A DNA stretch of 64,000 nt from JACDEA01 sp963742585 (GTDB taxonomy: Bacteria; Actinomycetota; Acidimicrobiia; Acidimicrobiales; JACDEA01): contig CAVUMI010000009.1 in assembly GCA_963742585.1 (NCBI GenBank), positions 806,001 to 870,000 on the forward strand, in the 5' to 3' direction. A program made the position numbers and the translations under genes. Position 1 is the stretch's first letter; each line of letters opens with the position of its first letter. Under the pieces are notes generated by a model. It searched no databases. It had not been told where the DNA came from and was given only the letters and a program-made list of their open reading frames with translations. Of the stretch, positions 43,875-53,123 are shown in pieces.

Positions 43875-45548
43875 GTGACGTCAACCCCCAAGGTCCTGAT
43901 AATCGGCTTGGACGCGGCTACGCCGCGCCTGGTCGAGAAGTGGGTTAGCGAGGGCCGGCTGCCCACGATCGCCCGCTTCCTCCAGGACGGCGCCTTCGGA
44001 CCGCTGCGCTCGGTCCCCAACCGCAACAGCGCCCCGGCGTGGTCGACAATGGTCACCGGTACGAATCCCGGCAAGCACGGCATCTTCTGGTTCACCGAGG
44101 ACAATCCCGAGACCTACGACTACAAGTTCGTCAACGGCTCGTTCCGACGCACCAAGGCGTTCTGGCGTGTGCTCTCCGACGAGGGCCAGAAGGTCGGCAT
44201 CGTGAACGTCCCGCTCTCGTTTCCGGCCGAGGACGTCAACGGTGTCTTTGTCGGAGGGCTCGACAGTCCGAGCACTGACGACCCGCGCTTCACCTACCCG
44301 CCCGAACTGCGTGAAGAAGTCGTCGCCGTGGCGGGTGGCGAGTACCACATCACCCCTGCGCTGGCCAAGTACATGATCGCCGATCAGGTGGAGGAAGGAC
44401 TCGAGCGCTTGCACCGCGCCGCGGACAAGCGGGCCGCCGTCGCCAAGCACCTGATGACGACGCGCGAGTGGGACACGTTCATGGTCGTGTTCACTGAAAC
44501 CGACGTCATCCAGCACTTCTTCTGGAAGCAGATGGAGGACCCCGAGCCCGGCACGCCGGAGCACCACAAGACCGCGGTGCGAGACACCTACGAACACTGC
44601 GACCGCATCGCCGCCGATCTCATCGAGGCCGCCGGCCCCGACACGCTCGTGATGCTCGTGTCCGACCATGGCGCCCGTTTCGACGACGGACTGGCCCGGG
44701 CCATCCCGAGTTGGTTGGAGCAGCTCGGCCTGCTCGCCTACAAGGAGGAGAAGGCCAGCAAGTCGATCAAGGCGAGGGTGCAAGGTCTCATCGCCAAGAC
44801 GTTCCGTCAGCTCGACAAGCGGCTGTCGCCTGAAGCCAAGCACCGGCTGGCTCGCCGCTTCCCCTGGGCGCGCAGCCGGGTCGAAGTGATGATGTCCTTC
44901 GCCAAGGTCGACTGGTCACGCACGCTGGCGTACACCGATGGCAAGCGTCCGGAAATTTGGATCAACCTCAAAGGGCGGCAGAACCAGGGCATCGTCGATC
45001 CGGCCGACTACGAGAAGGTGCGCGACCAGATCATCGCTGCCATCGAGCCGGCGGTGAACGCGAAGACCGGTGAGCCGCTGTGCCGCAAGGTGTGGAAGCG
45101 TGAGGAGGCGTACTCGGGCCCGTACGTCGAGCGGTCGCCCGACCTCATCATCGAATGGCTCGATGCCGGACCATGCCTCGAGGTGAGGCAGGCCGACGGG
45201 CGCGTGTTCCAGCTGCACAAGCGCCACCTGCCCGACGATCCATTCGACCGGCTGCTGAACGGCGGGCACGATCAGTTCGGCATCGTCGGCCTGCTCGGCC
45301 CAGGGGTGAAGCCGGGGCAGATCGAGGGCGCGGACATCGCCGACATCGGCCCCACCGTGCTTTACATCCGCGACGCACCGATTCCCGAGGACGTCGACGG
45401 CAAGGTGCTGAGGACTGCGCTCGTTATCGATCACGGTGCCAAGCAGGGCGACTCCGCCCAAGCCGCGCCGTCCTCGGACACCGAATACTCAGCCGACGAG
45501 GAAGCCGAGATCCACGAACGGCTCCAAGCCCTGGGGTATGTCGAATAA
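43875..45548 (+). CDS. Alkaline-phosphatase-superfamily phosphodiesterase, copy 3
   Basis: 557 residues, cytosolic. VLIIGLDAATPRLVEKW, nucleophile position Ser in NRNSAPAWSTMVTGTNPGKHG, FTETDVIQHFFWKQM, LVSDHGARFDDG, NGGHDQFGIVGLLGPG, and tail YSADEEAEIHERLQALGYVE. Closest in layout to copies 1 and 5 (shared RxxGIVDPADYEKVRD segment after the middle insert). GTG at 43875, 12 bases after the methyltransferase. Ends inside the start of copy 4. Confidence 0.93.
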   Translation: MTSTPKVLIIGLDAATPRLVEKWVSEGRLPTIARFLQDGAFGPLRSVPNRNSAPAWSTMVTGTNPGKHGIFWFTEDNPETYDYKFVNGSFRRTKAFWRVLSDEGQKVGIVNVPLSFPAEDVNGVFVGGLDSPSTDDPRFTYPPELREEVVAVAGGEYHITPALAKYMIADQVEEGLERLHRAADKRAAVAKHLMTTREWDTFMVVFTETDVIQHFFWKQMEDPEPGTPEHHKTAVRDTYEHCDRIAADLIEAAGPDTLVMLVSDHGARFDDGLARAIPSWLEQLGLLAYKEEKASKSIKARVQGLIAKTFRQLDKRLSPEAKHRLARRFPWARSRVEVMMSFAKVDWSRTLAYTDGKRPEIWINLKGRQNQGIVDPADYEKVRDQIIAAIEPAVNAKTGEPLCRKVWKREEAYSGPYVERSPDLIIEWLDAGPCLEVRQADGRVFQLHKRHLPDDPFDRLLNGGHDQFGIVGLLGPGVKPGQIEGADIADIGPTVLYIRDAPIPEDVDGKVLRTALVIDHGAKQGDSAQAAPSSDTEYSADEEAEIHERLQALGYVE

Positions 45549-47058
45549 CAACGGCCCGCCGGCCCCAGAGGCACAACACAGCATTCCTGGTCGGCCAGTA
45601 CTGCTTCTCGGACTCGATGGTCTCGGACAGGAGTTCCTCGACTCGCCACTAGTGGCGGAGGCGGCGCCCAACTTGCTGGCGTTGCTTCGCGACGGCGGGG
45701 TGGCGCCACTGCGCTCGACATTCCCGCCGTACACCGCGCCGGCGTGGACGTCGATCACCACCGGCGTGGCCCCCGGGCGCCACGGCGTCTTTGGCTTCAC
45801 CGACCGCGACGGACACGCGGTTTCCGACGGCTCGGTCGCGACACCGCGTCTGTGGGACTACGTCGGCAGCGCCGGTGGACGCTCCGTCGTCGTCAACATG
45901 CCGATCACCCATCCACCACGCCCGATCGATGGCGTTCTGGTCAGCGGGATGCCCGTCCCGCCGGGCGCGCCCTACACCGCGCCGAGCGAGTTGGCGGCTG
46001 AACTCGAGGCCGCCGACTACGTCGTCGACGTTGCCGTCCGCGAGGACGCCAACGACGGCCCGGCCACCCTGCGCCGGTTGCTGGCCATGACGGAGGCGAG
46101 AGGCCGGGCCGCAGCGCGACTGGCGGCGACGGAGAAGTGGGACCTCTTCGTTGCCGTGTTCGTCCTGCCCGACCGACTCGGCCATCCGTGGTGGAAGTAC
46201 CTGGTCGCCGGCGACGCCCTCTTCGAGACCGCGGCGGGGGAACGGGTGCGCGACGGCGCCCGCGCCTGTCTGGCTGCACTCGACCGGGCCGTCGTCGAAC
46301 TCCTCGCCGCGGTGCCGGCCAACACGGCCATGGTCGCCTGCTCCGATCACGGCTTCGGAACGCTGCGAGCTGATCTGTTCTTCGACGTCGCCCTCGCCGA
46401 GGCCGGGCTCGTCGACGCACCAGCCAGTGCAGCGATGCTCGGCCGGCTCGGACGCTCGCGCCTCGGCCGCCGTCTGCCGGCCGCGGTGCGCCGCGTGGGC
46501 CGGAGCGCGGCCACTTCGTCGGCCGGCTCTGCCGACGCGTGGACGGCTACGCCCTACGAATGCGGCGTGCGGTTGCGCGACGCCGCGCTGGCCGAGCCGG
46601 TCACCGAGTTGCTGCTCGGCCTATGCGACCCCGACGGCGTGCCTCTCGTGGCCGCAGTCCACCGTCGCGCTGATCTCTACGACGGTCCGCATGTCGACCG
46701 CGCCCCGGATCTGCTCGTTGAGCTGGCCGACGAGAGCGTCGATCTCCACGACGGTACCCACGCGCCGGCGCCCTGGGTGTCGCGCGCCGACCTGCCGTGG
46801 GGGACGCATCGGGTGGATGGGATCGTGGCCGTGCGCGGTGCGACGATGAACTCGAAGGGCGACGCGCCCGACATCGCCGCCACGGTGCTCGACCTTCTTG
46901 GTCTCGACGTCGACGGCCTCGACGGCCGTTCACTGGTGGGCGCCACCGGCGGCCACCGCAGCGTTGAAGCGACGGTCACCACCAGTGCAGCCGTGTACTC
47001 CGAGGAGGAGGAGACTGCGGTGCTGGAGCACCTACGGGGCCTGGGCTATGTCGACTAG
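45538..47058 (+). CDS. Alkaline-phosphatase-superfamily phosphodiesterase, copy 4
   Basis: 506 residues, the most divergent full copy: LLLGLDGLGQEFLD, nucleophile Thr in PPYTAPAWTSITTGVAPGRHG, VLPDRLGHPWWKYL, CSDHGFGTLRAD, GTHRVDGIVAV, tail YSEEEETAVLEHLRGLGYVD. The ATG at 45538 is made from the Tyr-Val codons of copy 3's conserved LGYV tail, giving an 11-base overlap. The upstream frame to 45436 lies within copy 3 and is not used. Confidence 0.91.
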   Translation: MSNNNGPPAPEAQHSIPGRPVLLLGLDGLGQEFLDSPLVAEAAPNLLALLRDGGVAPLRSTFPPYTAPAWTSITTGVAPGRHGVFGFTDRDGHAVSDGSVATPRLWDYVGSAGGRSVVVNMPITHPPRPIDGVLVSGMPVPPGAPYTAPSELAAELEAADYVVDVAVREDANDGPATLRRLLAMTEARGRAAARLAATEKWDLFVAVFVLPDRLGHPWWKYLVAGDALFETAAGERVRDGARACLAALDRAVVELLAAVPANTAMVACSDHGFGTLRADLFFDVALAEAGLVDAPASAAMLGRLGRSRLGRRLPAAVRRVGRSAATSSAGSADAWTATPYECGVRLRDAALAEPVTELLLGLCDPDGVPLVAAVHRRADLYDGPHVDRAPDLLVELADESVDLHDGTHAPAPWVSRADLPWGTHRVDGIVAVRGATMNSKGDAPDIAATVLDLLGLDVDGLDGRSLVGATGGHRSVEATVTTSAAVYSEEEETAVLEHLRGLGYVD

Positions 47059-48427
47059 GGACCTCCACACCGGCGTCCGCATCCCCGCGCTGGTGCCGAT
47101 CGGCATGGCCGGCGCCGCCGCGGTCGTGATCGGCGTTCTCGGTCGGATGGTGGCGGTCGACATCCTCGCCGCGGCGATCGCGGGCATCCTCGTGATGGTC
47201 CTCATTCGCGTCTACCCGATGGTCGCTCTGTTCGGCCTGGCCGCGAGCCGGGCCACGCTCGAGGTCTTTCAGACACACAACGTGCTTCGGGCGCTCGGTG
47301 TCTCGCTGAGCCCGGCCGACCTCATCGAGGTGGCCTTCGCCGGTGGCGTGGCGTTGGTACTGCTCTCCGAAGTACGGGCGCGCAGTGATTTCTGGCGGGC
47401 GCCGGTCATGGTCCCCGCCGCGTTCTTCATCGGCCTTGGCGTGATCAGCCTGGTGTACTCGGAAGCCGTCGGGGAAGGGATCCGCGGCCTGTTGAAGTGG
47501 AGTTCGGCGTTCGGCGCGTACGCCCTGCTCCAGATCGACCGCCCGGATGCGCGGCGGCTGCGGGTCCTGCTGGGTCTGATCGTCGGCAGTGCGATCGTCC
47601 CGTTGTTTTACGGGCTGTACCAGTTGTTGAACGGCGTGGGCCGCCAGAACCTTCTCCACGGCGGGCTCCGCATCCAATCGACGTTCGATCATCCCAACGA
47701 CTACGGCTTTTATCTCGTGGTGGTCCTGGTTGCCGCGTGGGGCCTCTATAACGTGGTCGAAGGCCGTGCTCGTGTCTTCGCCGCCGCCGTCGGGATCGCG
47801 GCCGTCGCGTCAACTGCGCTGACGCTGAGCCGTAGTGCGTACGCCGCGCTCGGCCTCGTGATCCTGGTGGTCGGCTGGAAGCATCGCGGCCTCTTGCTCG
47901 GTCTCGTCGCGTTCGCCGGCACCATCGCACTAGCGGTACCGAGGGTGGTCACGCGTATCACCGACCTCGCCAACCCGCGCTCGGGCGACAATCAGGGCAA
48001 CTCGCTACTCGGCCGGCTGTCGATCTGGTCCGGCGAGTTCGAACAGTTCCGTCAGCGGCCGTTCACCGGCCACGGGTGGGGCTACACGCTGGCCGCCCAA
48101 GACAAGGCCTCGCACAACGACTACCTGCGGTTGATGGTCGAGGGTGGCATCTTCGGCTTGTTCACGATCGTGGCGTTGATGCTGAGTCTCTTGCGCGCCG
48201 CGGCGCGCGCCGCACGTGGACGGATTGACTTGCCGCGGGCCTACCTTGGCCTCGCGCTCGGCTACATGGTGGGCAGTGGGGTGACCAACACGATCGGCAA
48301 GGGCGCCTACCAGTTCTACTTCTGGCTCATGACCGCGGTCGCGTTGCGTTGGTCGGCGATCGTCCCGGTGGCCGAGCCCCCGACGGATGCACCAGAACCA
48401 GCGCACGACCTCGCGCCAGTCTCTTGA
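47048..48427 (+). CDS. O-antigen ligase/polymerase (Wzy-type) membrane protein
   Basis: 459 residues with about 10-12 hydrophobic helices. Wzy_C region: ALTLSRSAYAALGLVILVVG, then a loop with GNSLLGRLSIWSGEFEQF, FTGHGWGYT and SHNDYLRLMVEGGIFGLFTI, the classical HNxYLxxLxExG motif. Polymerises or ligates lipid-linked repeat units on the outer face of the membrane. The ATG overlaps the end of copy 4 by 11 bases, again formed from its LGYV tail codons. Confidence 0.92.
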   Translation: MSTRDLHTGVRIPALVPIGMAGAAAVVIGVLGRMVAVDILAAAIAGILVMVLIRVYPMVALFGLAASRATLEVFQTHNVLRALGVSLSPADLIEVAFAGGVALVLLSEVRARSDFWRAPVMVPAAFFIGLGVISLVYSEAVGEGIRGLLKWSSAFGAYALLQIDRPDARRLRVLLGLIVGSAIVPLFYGLYQLLNGVGRQNLLHGGLRIQSTFDHPNDYGFYLVVVLVAAWGLYNVVEGRARVFAAAVGIAAVASTALTLSRSAYAALGLVILVVGWKHRGLLLGLVAFAGTIALAVPRVVTRITDLANPRSGDNQGNSLLGRLSIWSGEFEQFRQRPFTGHGWGYTLAAQDKASHNDYLRLMVEGGIFGLFTIVALMLSLLRAAARAARGRIDLPRAYLGLALGYMVGSGVTNTIGKGAYQFYFWLMTAVALRWSAIVPVAEPPTDAPEPAHDLAPVS

Positions 48428-49536
48428 GCCGCACTGTTCTTCTGGTCGTCTCGACCCTCGACGGCACCGGGCCGGGGCGGGTGCTGACCACCCTCGCCCA
48501 GCAACTATCGGATCCGTGGGAGCCCGTTCTGGTCACGACCCACGGCGTACAGTCGTCGCCGCTCATCGACGAGGCGCGCGCGTCGGGCGTGACCGTCGAA
48601 CACCTTGGCATGAGGGCAATGTGGGACGTAACCGGTGTCGGCCGATTTGGCCGCCTGCTGCGCCACTACCGGCCTGCCGTTGTGCACACGCGCACGATTC
48701 GCGCTGACCTGGTGGGCCGGATCGCCGCGGTCGCCGGAACGCCGGTCGTCAACAATCTCGTGAACCTTTACCCCGACGACTCGATCGCGTTGCACGGACG
48801 GACAACCGGCCAAGTGCTCACCGCGATGGTCAAGGCGACGCGGCGGGCGGCCCGTCTGCTGGTTGCGAATGCCGAAGCGGTGGCGGCCAATTCGCGCGAA
48901 GTGTTCGCGATACCTCCTGAGCGTGTCCGTGTGATTTATGACGGGGTCGACCTGTCGCGCTGGGGCGACGCTGCGCCGGCCGATCTCAGCGAGATCGGCA
49001 TTCCCAGTGGTGAGCGGGTCTGCCTGACCGTGGCCCGTCTACACCAGCAAAAGGGTCTCGAAGACCTGATCGCCGCCGCGGAGATTTTGCGCAGCGAGCC
49101 GTCGTTGCGGATGGTCGTGGCCGGCGACGGTCCAGACCGCGCCGAGTTGCAATCGGCCATCGAACGGGCTGCGCTGGCGGACCGCGTGCATCTGCTGGGG
49201 AATCGCACCGACATCCCTGCGCTACTGGCTCGCGCCGACATCTTCGCTTTGCCATCGCGATTCGAAGGCCTTCCCTCGGCGATCATCGAGGCCATGGCCG
49301 CTCGCCTCCCGGTGGTGGCGGCGAGTGTCGGCGGTGTCGCCGAACTGGTCGACGACGGCGTGTCCGGCTGGCTCGTCCCGGCGAGCGATCCCGCCGCGCT
49401 GGCCACTGCGATCCGGGTCGCCCTGGCCGCAGATGGCGTAGTGGTGGGCGGCGCGGGGCGCCGGCGCGCCGAGTCGATGTTCGCCGCGCCGGCGATGGCG
49501 ACTCGCTTCGCCGACCTCTACGCCGAGGTGGCGTAG
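48424..49536 (+). CDS. Glycosyltransferase family 4
   Basis: 370 residues, GT-B fold: LLVVSTLDGTGPGRVLTTLAQ, VVHTRTIRADLVGRIAAVAG, VIYDGVDLSRWGDAA, CLTVARLHQQKGLEDLI, MVVAGDGPDRAEL, and the donor-binding FALPSRFEGLPSAIIEAMA followed by PVVAASVGGVAELV. Start taken at TTG 48424, overlapping the ligase TGA; the reading frame upstream belongs to the ligase gene. Confidence 0.93.
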   Translation: MSRTVLLVVSTLDGTGPGRVLTTLAQQLSDPWEPVLVTTHGVQSSPLIDEARASGVTVEHLGMRAMWDVTGVGRFGRLLRHYRPAVVHTRTIRADLVGRIAAVAGTPVVNNLVNLYPDDSIALHGRTTGQVLTAMVKATRRAARLLVANAEAVAANSREVFAIPPERVRVIYDGVDLSRWGDAAPADLSEIGIPSGERVCLTVARLHQQKGLEDLIAAAEILRSEPSLRMVVAGDGPDRAELQSAIERAALADRVHLLGNRTDIPALLARADIFALPSRFEGLPSAIIEAMAARLPVVAASVGGVAELVDDGVSGWLVPASDPAALATAIRVALAADGVVVGGAGRRRAESMFAAPAMATRFADLYAEVA

Positions 49537-50711
49537 TGGTTGCCCTGGTCACGTTCCTGTTGGCCGCCCTGTCGCCGTTCGGGCTTTACCACCACGTTCC
49601 TGCCCCCGACCTGGAGAATTCGGCGGCTCGCCACGAGCTGTCGGCCGCGTTCAACCTGGTCACCGTGCGCGGCGACGCGGGCAGCACTATCGGTGGCGTG
49701 GGGGAGTTCTTGAAGGACCGTGGCGCCGCCGCGACCTATCTGTACCGACGCGGCACAGCGGTATCCGACGCCGACGCCGCGACGTTCGCCCGCGACCACC
49801 CCGAATGGCTGGCCAAGGATGCTGCCGGCAAGGTCGTGACCTCGAACGCGGGCGGTGAGGTCATCGACATCACCAATCCACTCGTGCGCGATTGGCTGGT
49901 GACCGGCATCAACCGGGACGTACGGGCGGGCGGTTACGACGGCGTCTACCTCGACGTCCTGGGCGCGTTCTTCTCGGCGCGGTTCTACAGCGCCCGTCCG
50001 GTGATCGGCGGCGCCCCGCTGGCGGATACGGCGTGGCGCGATGCGTGCGTCGCATTGATCAAGGCCGTGAAACAAGCCACCGGGAAGCCGGTCATCGCCA
50101 ACGGCTTCGGGTTGCAGAACGGAAAGAACTACGCCGATCACAAGGCCGACGCCGACCAACTGATCGCCGCGGCCGACGGGATCCAGATCGAGCAGTTCGT
50201 TCGCAACGGGAACATGGCCCTCGATCGGTACAAGCCCGAAGCCCGTTGGCGTGAGGACATTGACTTCCTCAGGGATGTGGGAAAGCTCGGCAAGATCGTG
50301 TTGGCCGACACACGCGTGCGCGAGGTATCGGACGACGCCGGGGTCGGCCGCCAGCGCACCTACGCGTTGGCCTCGTTCCTCATCGGCGCTGAAGGCCCGG
50401 CGCGCTTCCGGTTCGCCGAGGGCGCGGCCACCGGATCGGTCGATGCCGCGATGGCCGCGACGATCACCGCGCTCGGACCGCCCGACGGAGAGGCGCGCCC
50501 GGCCGGCAGCTCACTGGTACGCCGCTTTGCTGGCGGCACCGTGACGGTTGACCCGGCCGGGCACACTGCAACCATCGACGCAGAGGGTGCGCCCGCGCTG
50601 GCGACTCCAAAGCCGCGGGGGCGCGGTCGCGAGATGGTCGTCGGAGTTGTCGCGGCCGTAGTCGTGTTCCTCATCGGGCTCGGCCTGCTCGCCCGCCGCC
50701 GTCGTGACTGA
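49536..50711 (+). CDS. Membrane-anchored putative glycoside hydrolase, paralogue 1
   Basis: 391 residues: a short N-terminal hydrophobic signal (VALVTFLLAALSPFGLY), a TIM-barrel-like domain resembling the hypothetical glycosyl hydrolase group (GHL15/polygalactosaminidase-like) with NLVTVRGDAG, HPEWLAKDAAGKVV, YDGVYLDVLGAFFSARFYSA (likely catalytic Asp), KPVIANGFGLQNGK, IQIEQFVRNG, a beta-rich end, and a C-terminal membrane helix VVGVVAAVVVFLIGLGLLA followed by RRRRD. Probably trims or remodels the polysaccharide at the cell surface. Related to the gene at 53124. Confidence 0.8.
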   Translation: MVALVTFLLAALSPFGLYHHVPAPDLENSAARHELSAAFNLVTVRGDAGSTIGGVGEFLKDRGAAATYLYRRGTAVSDADAATFARDHPEWLAKDAAGKVVTSNAGGEVIDITNPLVRDWLVTGINRDVRAGGYDGVYLDVLGAFFSARFYSARPVIGGAPLADTAWRDACVALIKAVKQATGKPVIANGFGLQNGKNYADHKADADQLIAAADGIQIEQFVRNGNMALDRYKPEARWREDIDFLRDVGKLGKIVLADTRVREVSDDAGVGRQRTYALASFLIGAEGPARFRFAEGAATGSVDAAMAATITALGPPDGEARPAGSSLVRRFAGGTVTVDPAGHTATIDAEGAPALATPKPRGRGREMVVGVVAAVVVFLIGLGLLARRRRD

Positions 50712-52215
50712 CGTCGCCCCCGACCTGGGGGACCAGGGCGATCTGCTTCGAGTTGCGCGTGGTGGGGGGCTCAACCTGGCCGGCGCCGCCTTCAACCAGG
50801 TTCTTCGTTTTGGCATCACGTTGCTTCTGGCCCGGATAGTGGGGCAGGGCGATCTCGGGCGGTACTTCCAGGCGTTTGCTTTTTTAGCGCTGCTCGGTCT
50901 GCTGTCCCTAAGCGGGTTCCGCGGTGCGCTCACCCGTTTTGTCGCCGTGCACCGGGCCGATGGCGATCGGGCGTCGTTGCGGGGGACGCTCCGTCTCGGC
51001 CTGTTTCTACCGACGGCCGGCGCGTCGGTATTGGGTGCGGTCCTGTTCCTCGCGTCGGGTTGGCTGGCGGACAGCGCCCTTGATGACGCCGGGATGCTGT
51101 TCCCGCTGCGGATCGTGAGCCTTGCGCTTCCGGCGACCGCGTTCACCGACGCCGCGCTGGCCGCCACGCAGGGGTTCCGCACCATGACCCCGTTTGCGGT
51201 CGTGAACCTCGTTTTCGAACCGGCGTTTCGCGTCGCGCTCACCCTCGCCTTCCTCGCCATGGACTGGGGGCTTCGCGGCGCGATGGTCGCGTTACTCATC
51301 ACCAACGTGGTCGCGGCAGTGCTGGCCGCGGGATGGTTGCGACGGATGGTCGGCTCGTTCAGCGAACCTCCTCGCTACCAATGGCGCGAGTTGTTCGGGT
51401 TCTCCACGGTCAGTTGGATGGCGTCGCTGGCTGGGACAGGGTTGGTGTGGGCCGACACGATCATCCTTGGTCTGTTCCGGCCCGCCCGCGAAGTTGGTAT
51501 CTATCAGGTCGCCACCCGGCTCACGGTGCTGGCGACGATCGTCCTGCTGCCCATCGCGTCGTCGTTCGCGCCGCAGATTGCCGACCTCTACCGGCGCGGC
51601 AACCTCGAGCGGCTGGCGCGGTTGTACGCCGTGGTGACGAGTTGGACCTTCCGCCTGTCCCTGCCCGGCTTCATCGTCCTGATTCTGTTCCCACGGCCGT
51701 TGCTGCACATCTTCGGCCGAGGCTTCGGCCAGGCCGCCACGGTGACGGTGATTCTTGCGGTCGGCCAGATGTTCGACGTGGCCACCGGCCCCACCGGCTA
51801 CATGCTCGTGATGTCGGGCCGGCCCTACCTCACGATGGCCAACAACCTGCTCGCGTTGGTGCTCAACATCAGCCTGAACCTTGTCCTGATACCGCGCCAC
51901 GGAATACGCGGCGCCGCCGTGGCGTGGGCGCTATCGATCGCGCTCATCAACATCGCGAAGCTTGCACAGGTCTGGCTCACATTGCGGATGCACGCATTCG
52001 ACATCGGCTTTGCCAAGGGTTGCCTCGCGGCGGCGGTCGCGTCCGTTCCCGGCATCGCCGTGCAGACCACCATGCGCGGCTTCCCCGGCCTGCTCGTCGG
52101 GGCCGTCGCCATCACGGTCACCTACGTTGTCGTCCTCCTCGCCCTCGGCCTCCGCGAGGAAGACCGCGTCGTCCTCCGCCGCCTCGGTCAGCGCGCCGGC
52201 TTGCTCAGTACTTGA
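50704..52215 (+). CDS. Polysaccharide flippase (Wzx/MOP family)
   Basis: 503 residues with about 12-14 membrane helices. Features: GGGLNLAGAAFNQVLRFGIT at the N-terminus, LGRYFQAFAF, FRGALTRFVAVHRADGD, LFGFSTVSWMASLAGTGLVW, PAREVGIYQVATRLTVLATI, SFAPQIADLYRRGNLERLAR and TGPTGYMLVMSGRPYLTMAN. This is the MATE-like polysaccharide-biosynthesis fold that flips lipid-linked units across the membrane. Overlaps the previous gene by 8 bases; its end overlaps the opposing sulfotransferase by 11 bases. Confidence 0.93.
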   Translation: MTDVAPDLGDQGDLLRVARGGGLNLAGAAFNQVLRFGITLLLARIVGQGDLGRYFQAFAFLALLGLLSLSGFRGALTRFVAVHRADGDRASLRGTLRLGLFLPTAGASVLGAVLFLASGWLADSALDDAGMLFPLRIVSLALPATAFTDAALAATQGFRTMTPFAVVNLVFEPAFRVALTLAFLAMDWGLRGAMVALLITNVVAAVLAAGWLRRMVGSFSEPPRYQWRELFGFSTVSWMASLAGTGLVWADTIILGLFRPAREVGIYQVATRLTVLATIVLLPIASSFAPQIADLYRRGNLERLARLYAVVTSWTFRLSLPGFIVLILFPRPLLHIFGRGFGQAATVTVILAVGQMFDVATGPTGYMLVMSGRPYLTMANNLLALVLNISLNLVLIPRHGIRGAAVAWALSIALINIAKLAQVWLTLRMHAFDIGFAKGCLAAAVASVPGIAVQTTMRGFPGLLVGAVAITVTYVVVLLALGLREEDRVVLRRLGQRAGLLST

Positions 52216-52969
52216 GGGCGCGCCAGGCGCGGCGGGAGCGGACGCGAAGCAACAGGCGGAGGATGGGGTCGAGGCGCAGGCGATGGCTGCCGACGCGGTC
52301 CTGTTCGATCGGGCCGGCAGCGGGTGCACGCCGGCTCTGGTAGCCCGCGGTCACATCATGGGGCGCGTCCTCGTGGTGGAGCACCGCGTCGTCCCACGGC
52401 TCGCCGAAGAACTCGAGCAGCCGGCGCAGCTCGGGCTCGGGGTTGGCGACGAGCGCCTCGTAGCGAACCTCGGTGAACCGCTCCGGACCCAGCTTCTTGC
52501 CCGCGGCGCGCGCTGCTTCGATGTAGCGCTGCCACTTGGCCGTCGCCTTGTAGGCCGAGGCGTACCCCCATCGTTCACGGTGCGACGTGACCACGTCGCG
52601 GCCGTCCCGGATGACATGGACGAACTGACAGGTCGGGAACAGGTCGTCGAGGAAGTCGAGGTGAAGGGTGTAGCGGGGCGACTTGTCGCCCCAGCGCACC
52701 TTGCCCCGCCCGTGCGCGTATTCCATCTGAAACTCATGAAAGAGCTGCGCGAAGCGCTCGTGGAAGTACTCACGGGGAAGGCCGTACGGCTCGATGCGCG
52801 GCCAGTCCTCGCCGGTGACTTTGGCCAGATCGTCCAGGAACCTGCTCTCCGGGCCTACGCTCAGGCGGGGGTGGGCGTCGAGGATGAGCCGTAGCAGCGT
52901 GGTGCCGGAACGCTGGCAGCCGACGATGAAGATCGGCCGGTGCTCATTGCGGTCGACGCGGGCGTCCAC
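52205..52969 (-). CDS. PAPS-dependent sulfotransferase
   Basis: 254 residues. The 5'-phosphosulfate loop IFIVGCQRSGTTLLRLIL and the 3'-phosphate motif FVHVIRDGRDVVTSHRERWG are intact; KVRWGDKSPRYTLHLDFL and VRYEALVANPEPELRRLLEFF follow the family pattern. Transfers sulfate from PAPS, most simply onto the polysaccharide made by this locus. Opposite orientation to the other polysaccharide genes. GTG start at 52969. Confidence 0.9.
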   Translation of the reverse strand: MDARVDRNEHRPIFIVGCQRSGTTLLRLILDAHPRLSVGPESRFLDDLAKVTGEDWPRIEPYGLPREYFHERFAQLFHEFQMEYAHGRGKVRWGDKSPRYTLHLDFLDDLFPTCQFVHVIRDGRDVVTSHRERWGYASAYKATAKWQRYIEAARAAGKKLGPERFTEVRYEALVANPEPELRRLLEFFGEPWDDAVLHHEDAPHDVTAGYQSRRAPAAGPIEQDRVGSHRLRLDPILRLLLRVRSRRAWRALKY

Positions 52970-53063
52970 GGGTGCGGCAGGCTAGTGGGGCGTTTTTCAT
53001 GAGGCTCACGTGCTGGGGGCGGCAGCGCCGATGCTTGGTGCTTGCCGGCGGCAGTAACCTGTT

Positions 53064-53107
53064 GCATCACAAGTCACATTGGTCACTTTGGTCACTTTGA
53101 TCACACG
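53064..53107 (+). repeat. Tandem 9-bp TCAC repeats upstream of secreted hydrolase
   Basis: GTCACATTG, GTCACTTTG, GTCACTTTG in immediate succession (53073-53099), followed by ATCACACGG; another TCAC lies at 53067. TCAC therefore recurs with 7, 9, 9 and 9 base spacing. The last part, CACTTTGATCACACGG, matches site a (CACTTTCCTCACACGG at 3261) at 14 of 16 bases. It lies 17-60 bases before the ATG at 53124, where a regulator array would sit. Confidence 0.65.
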
Positions 53108-53123
53108 GGGATCTGGAGGCAGC

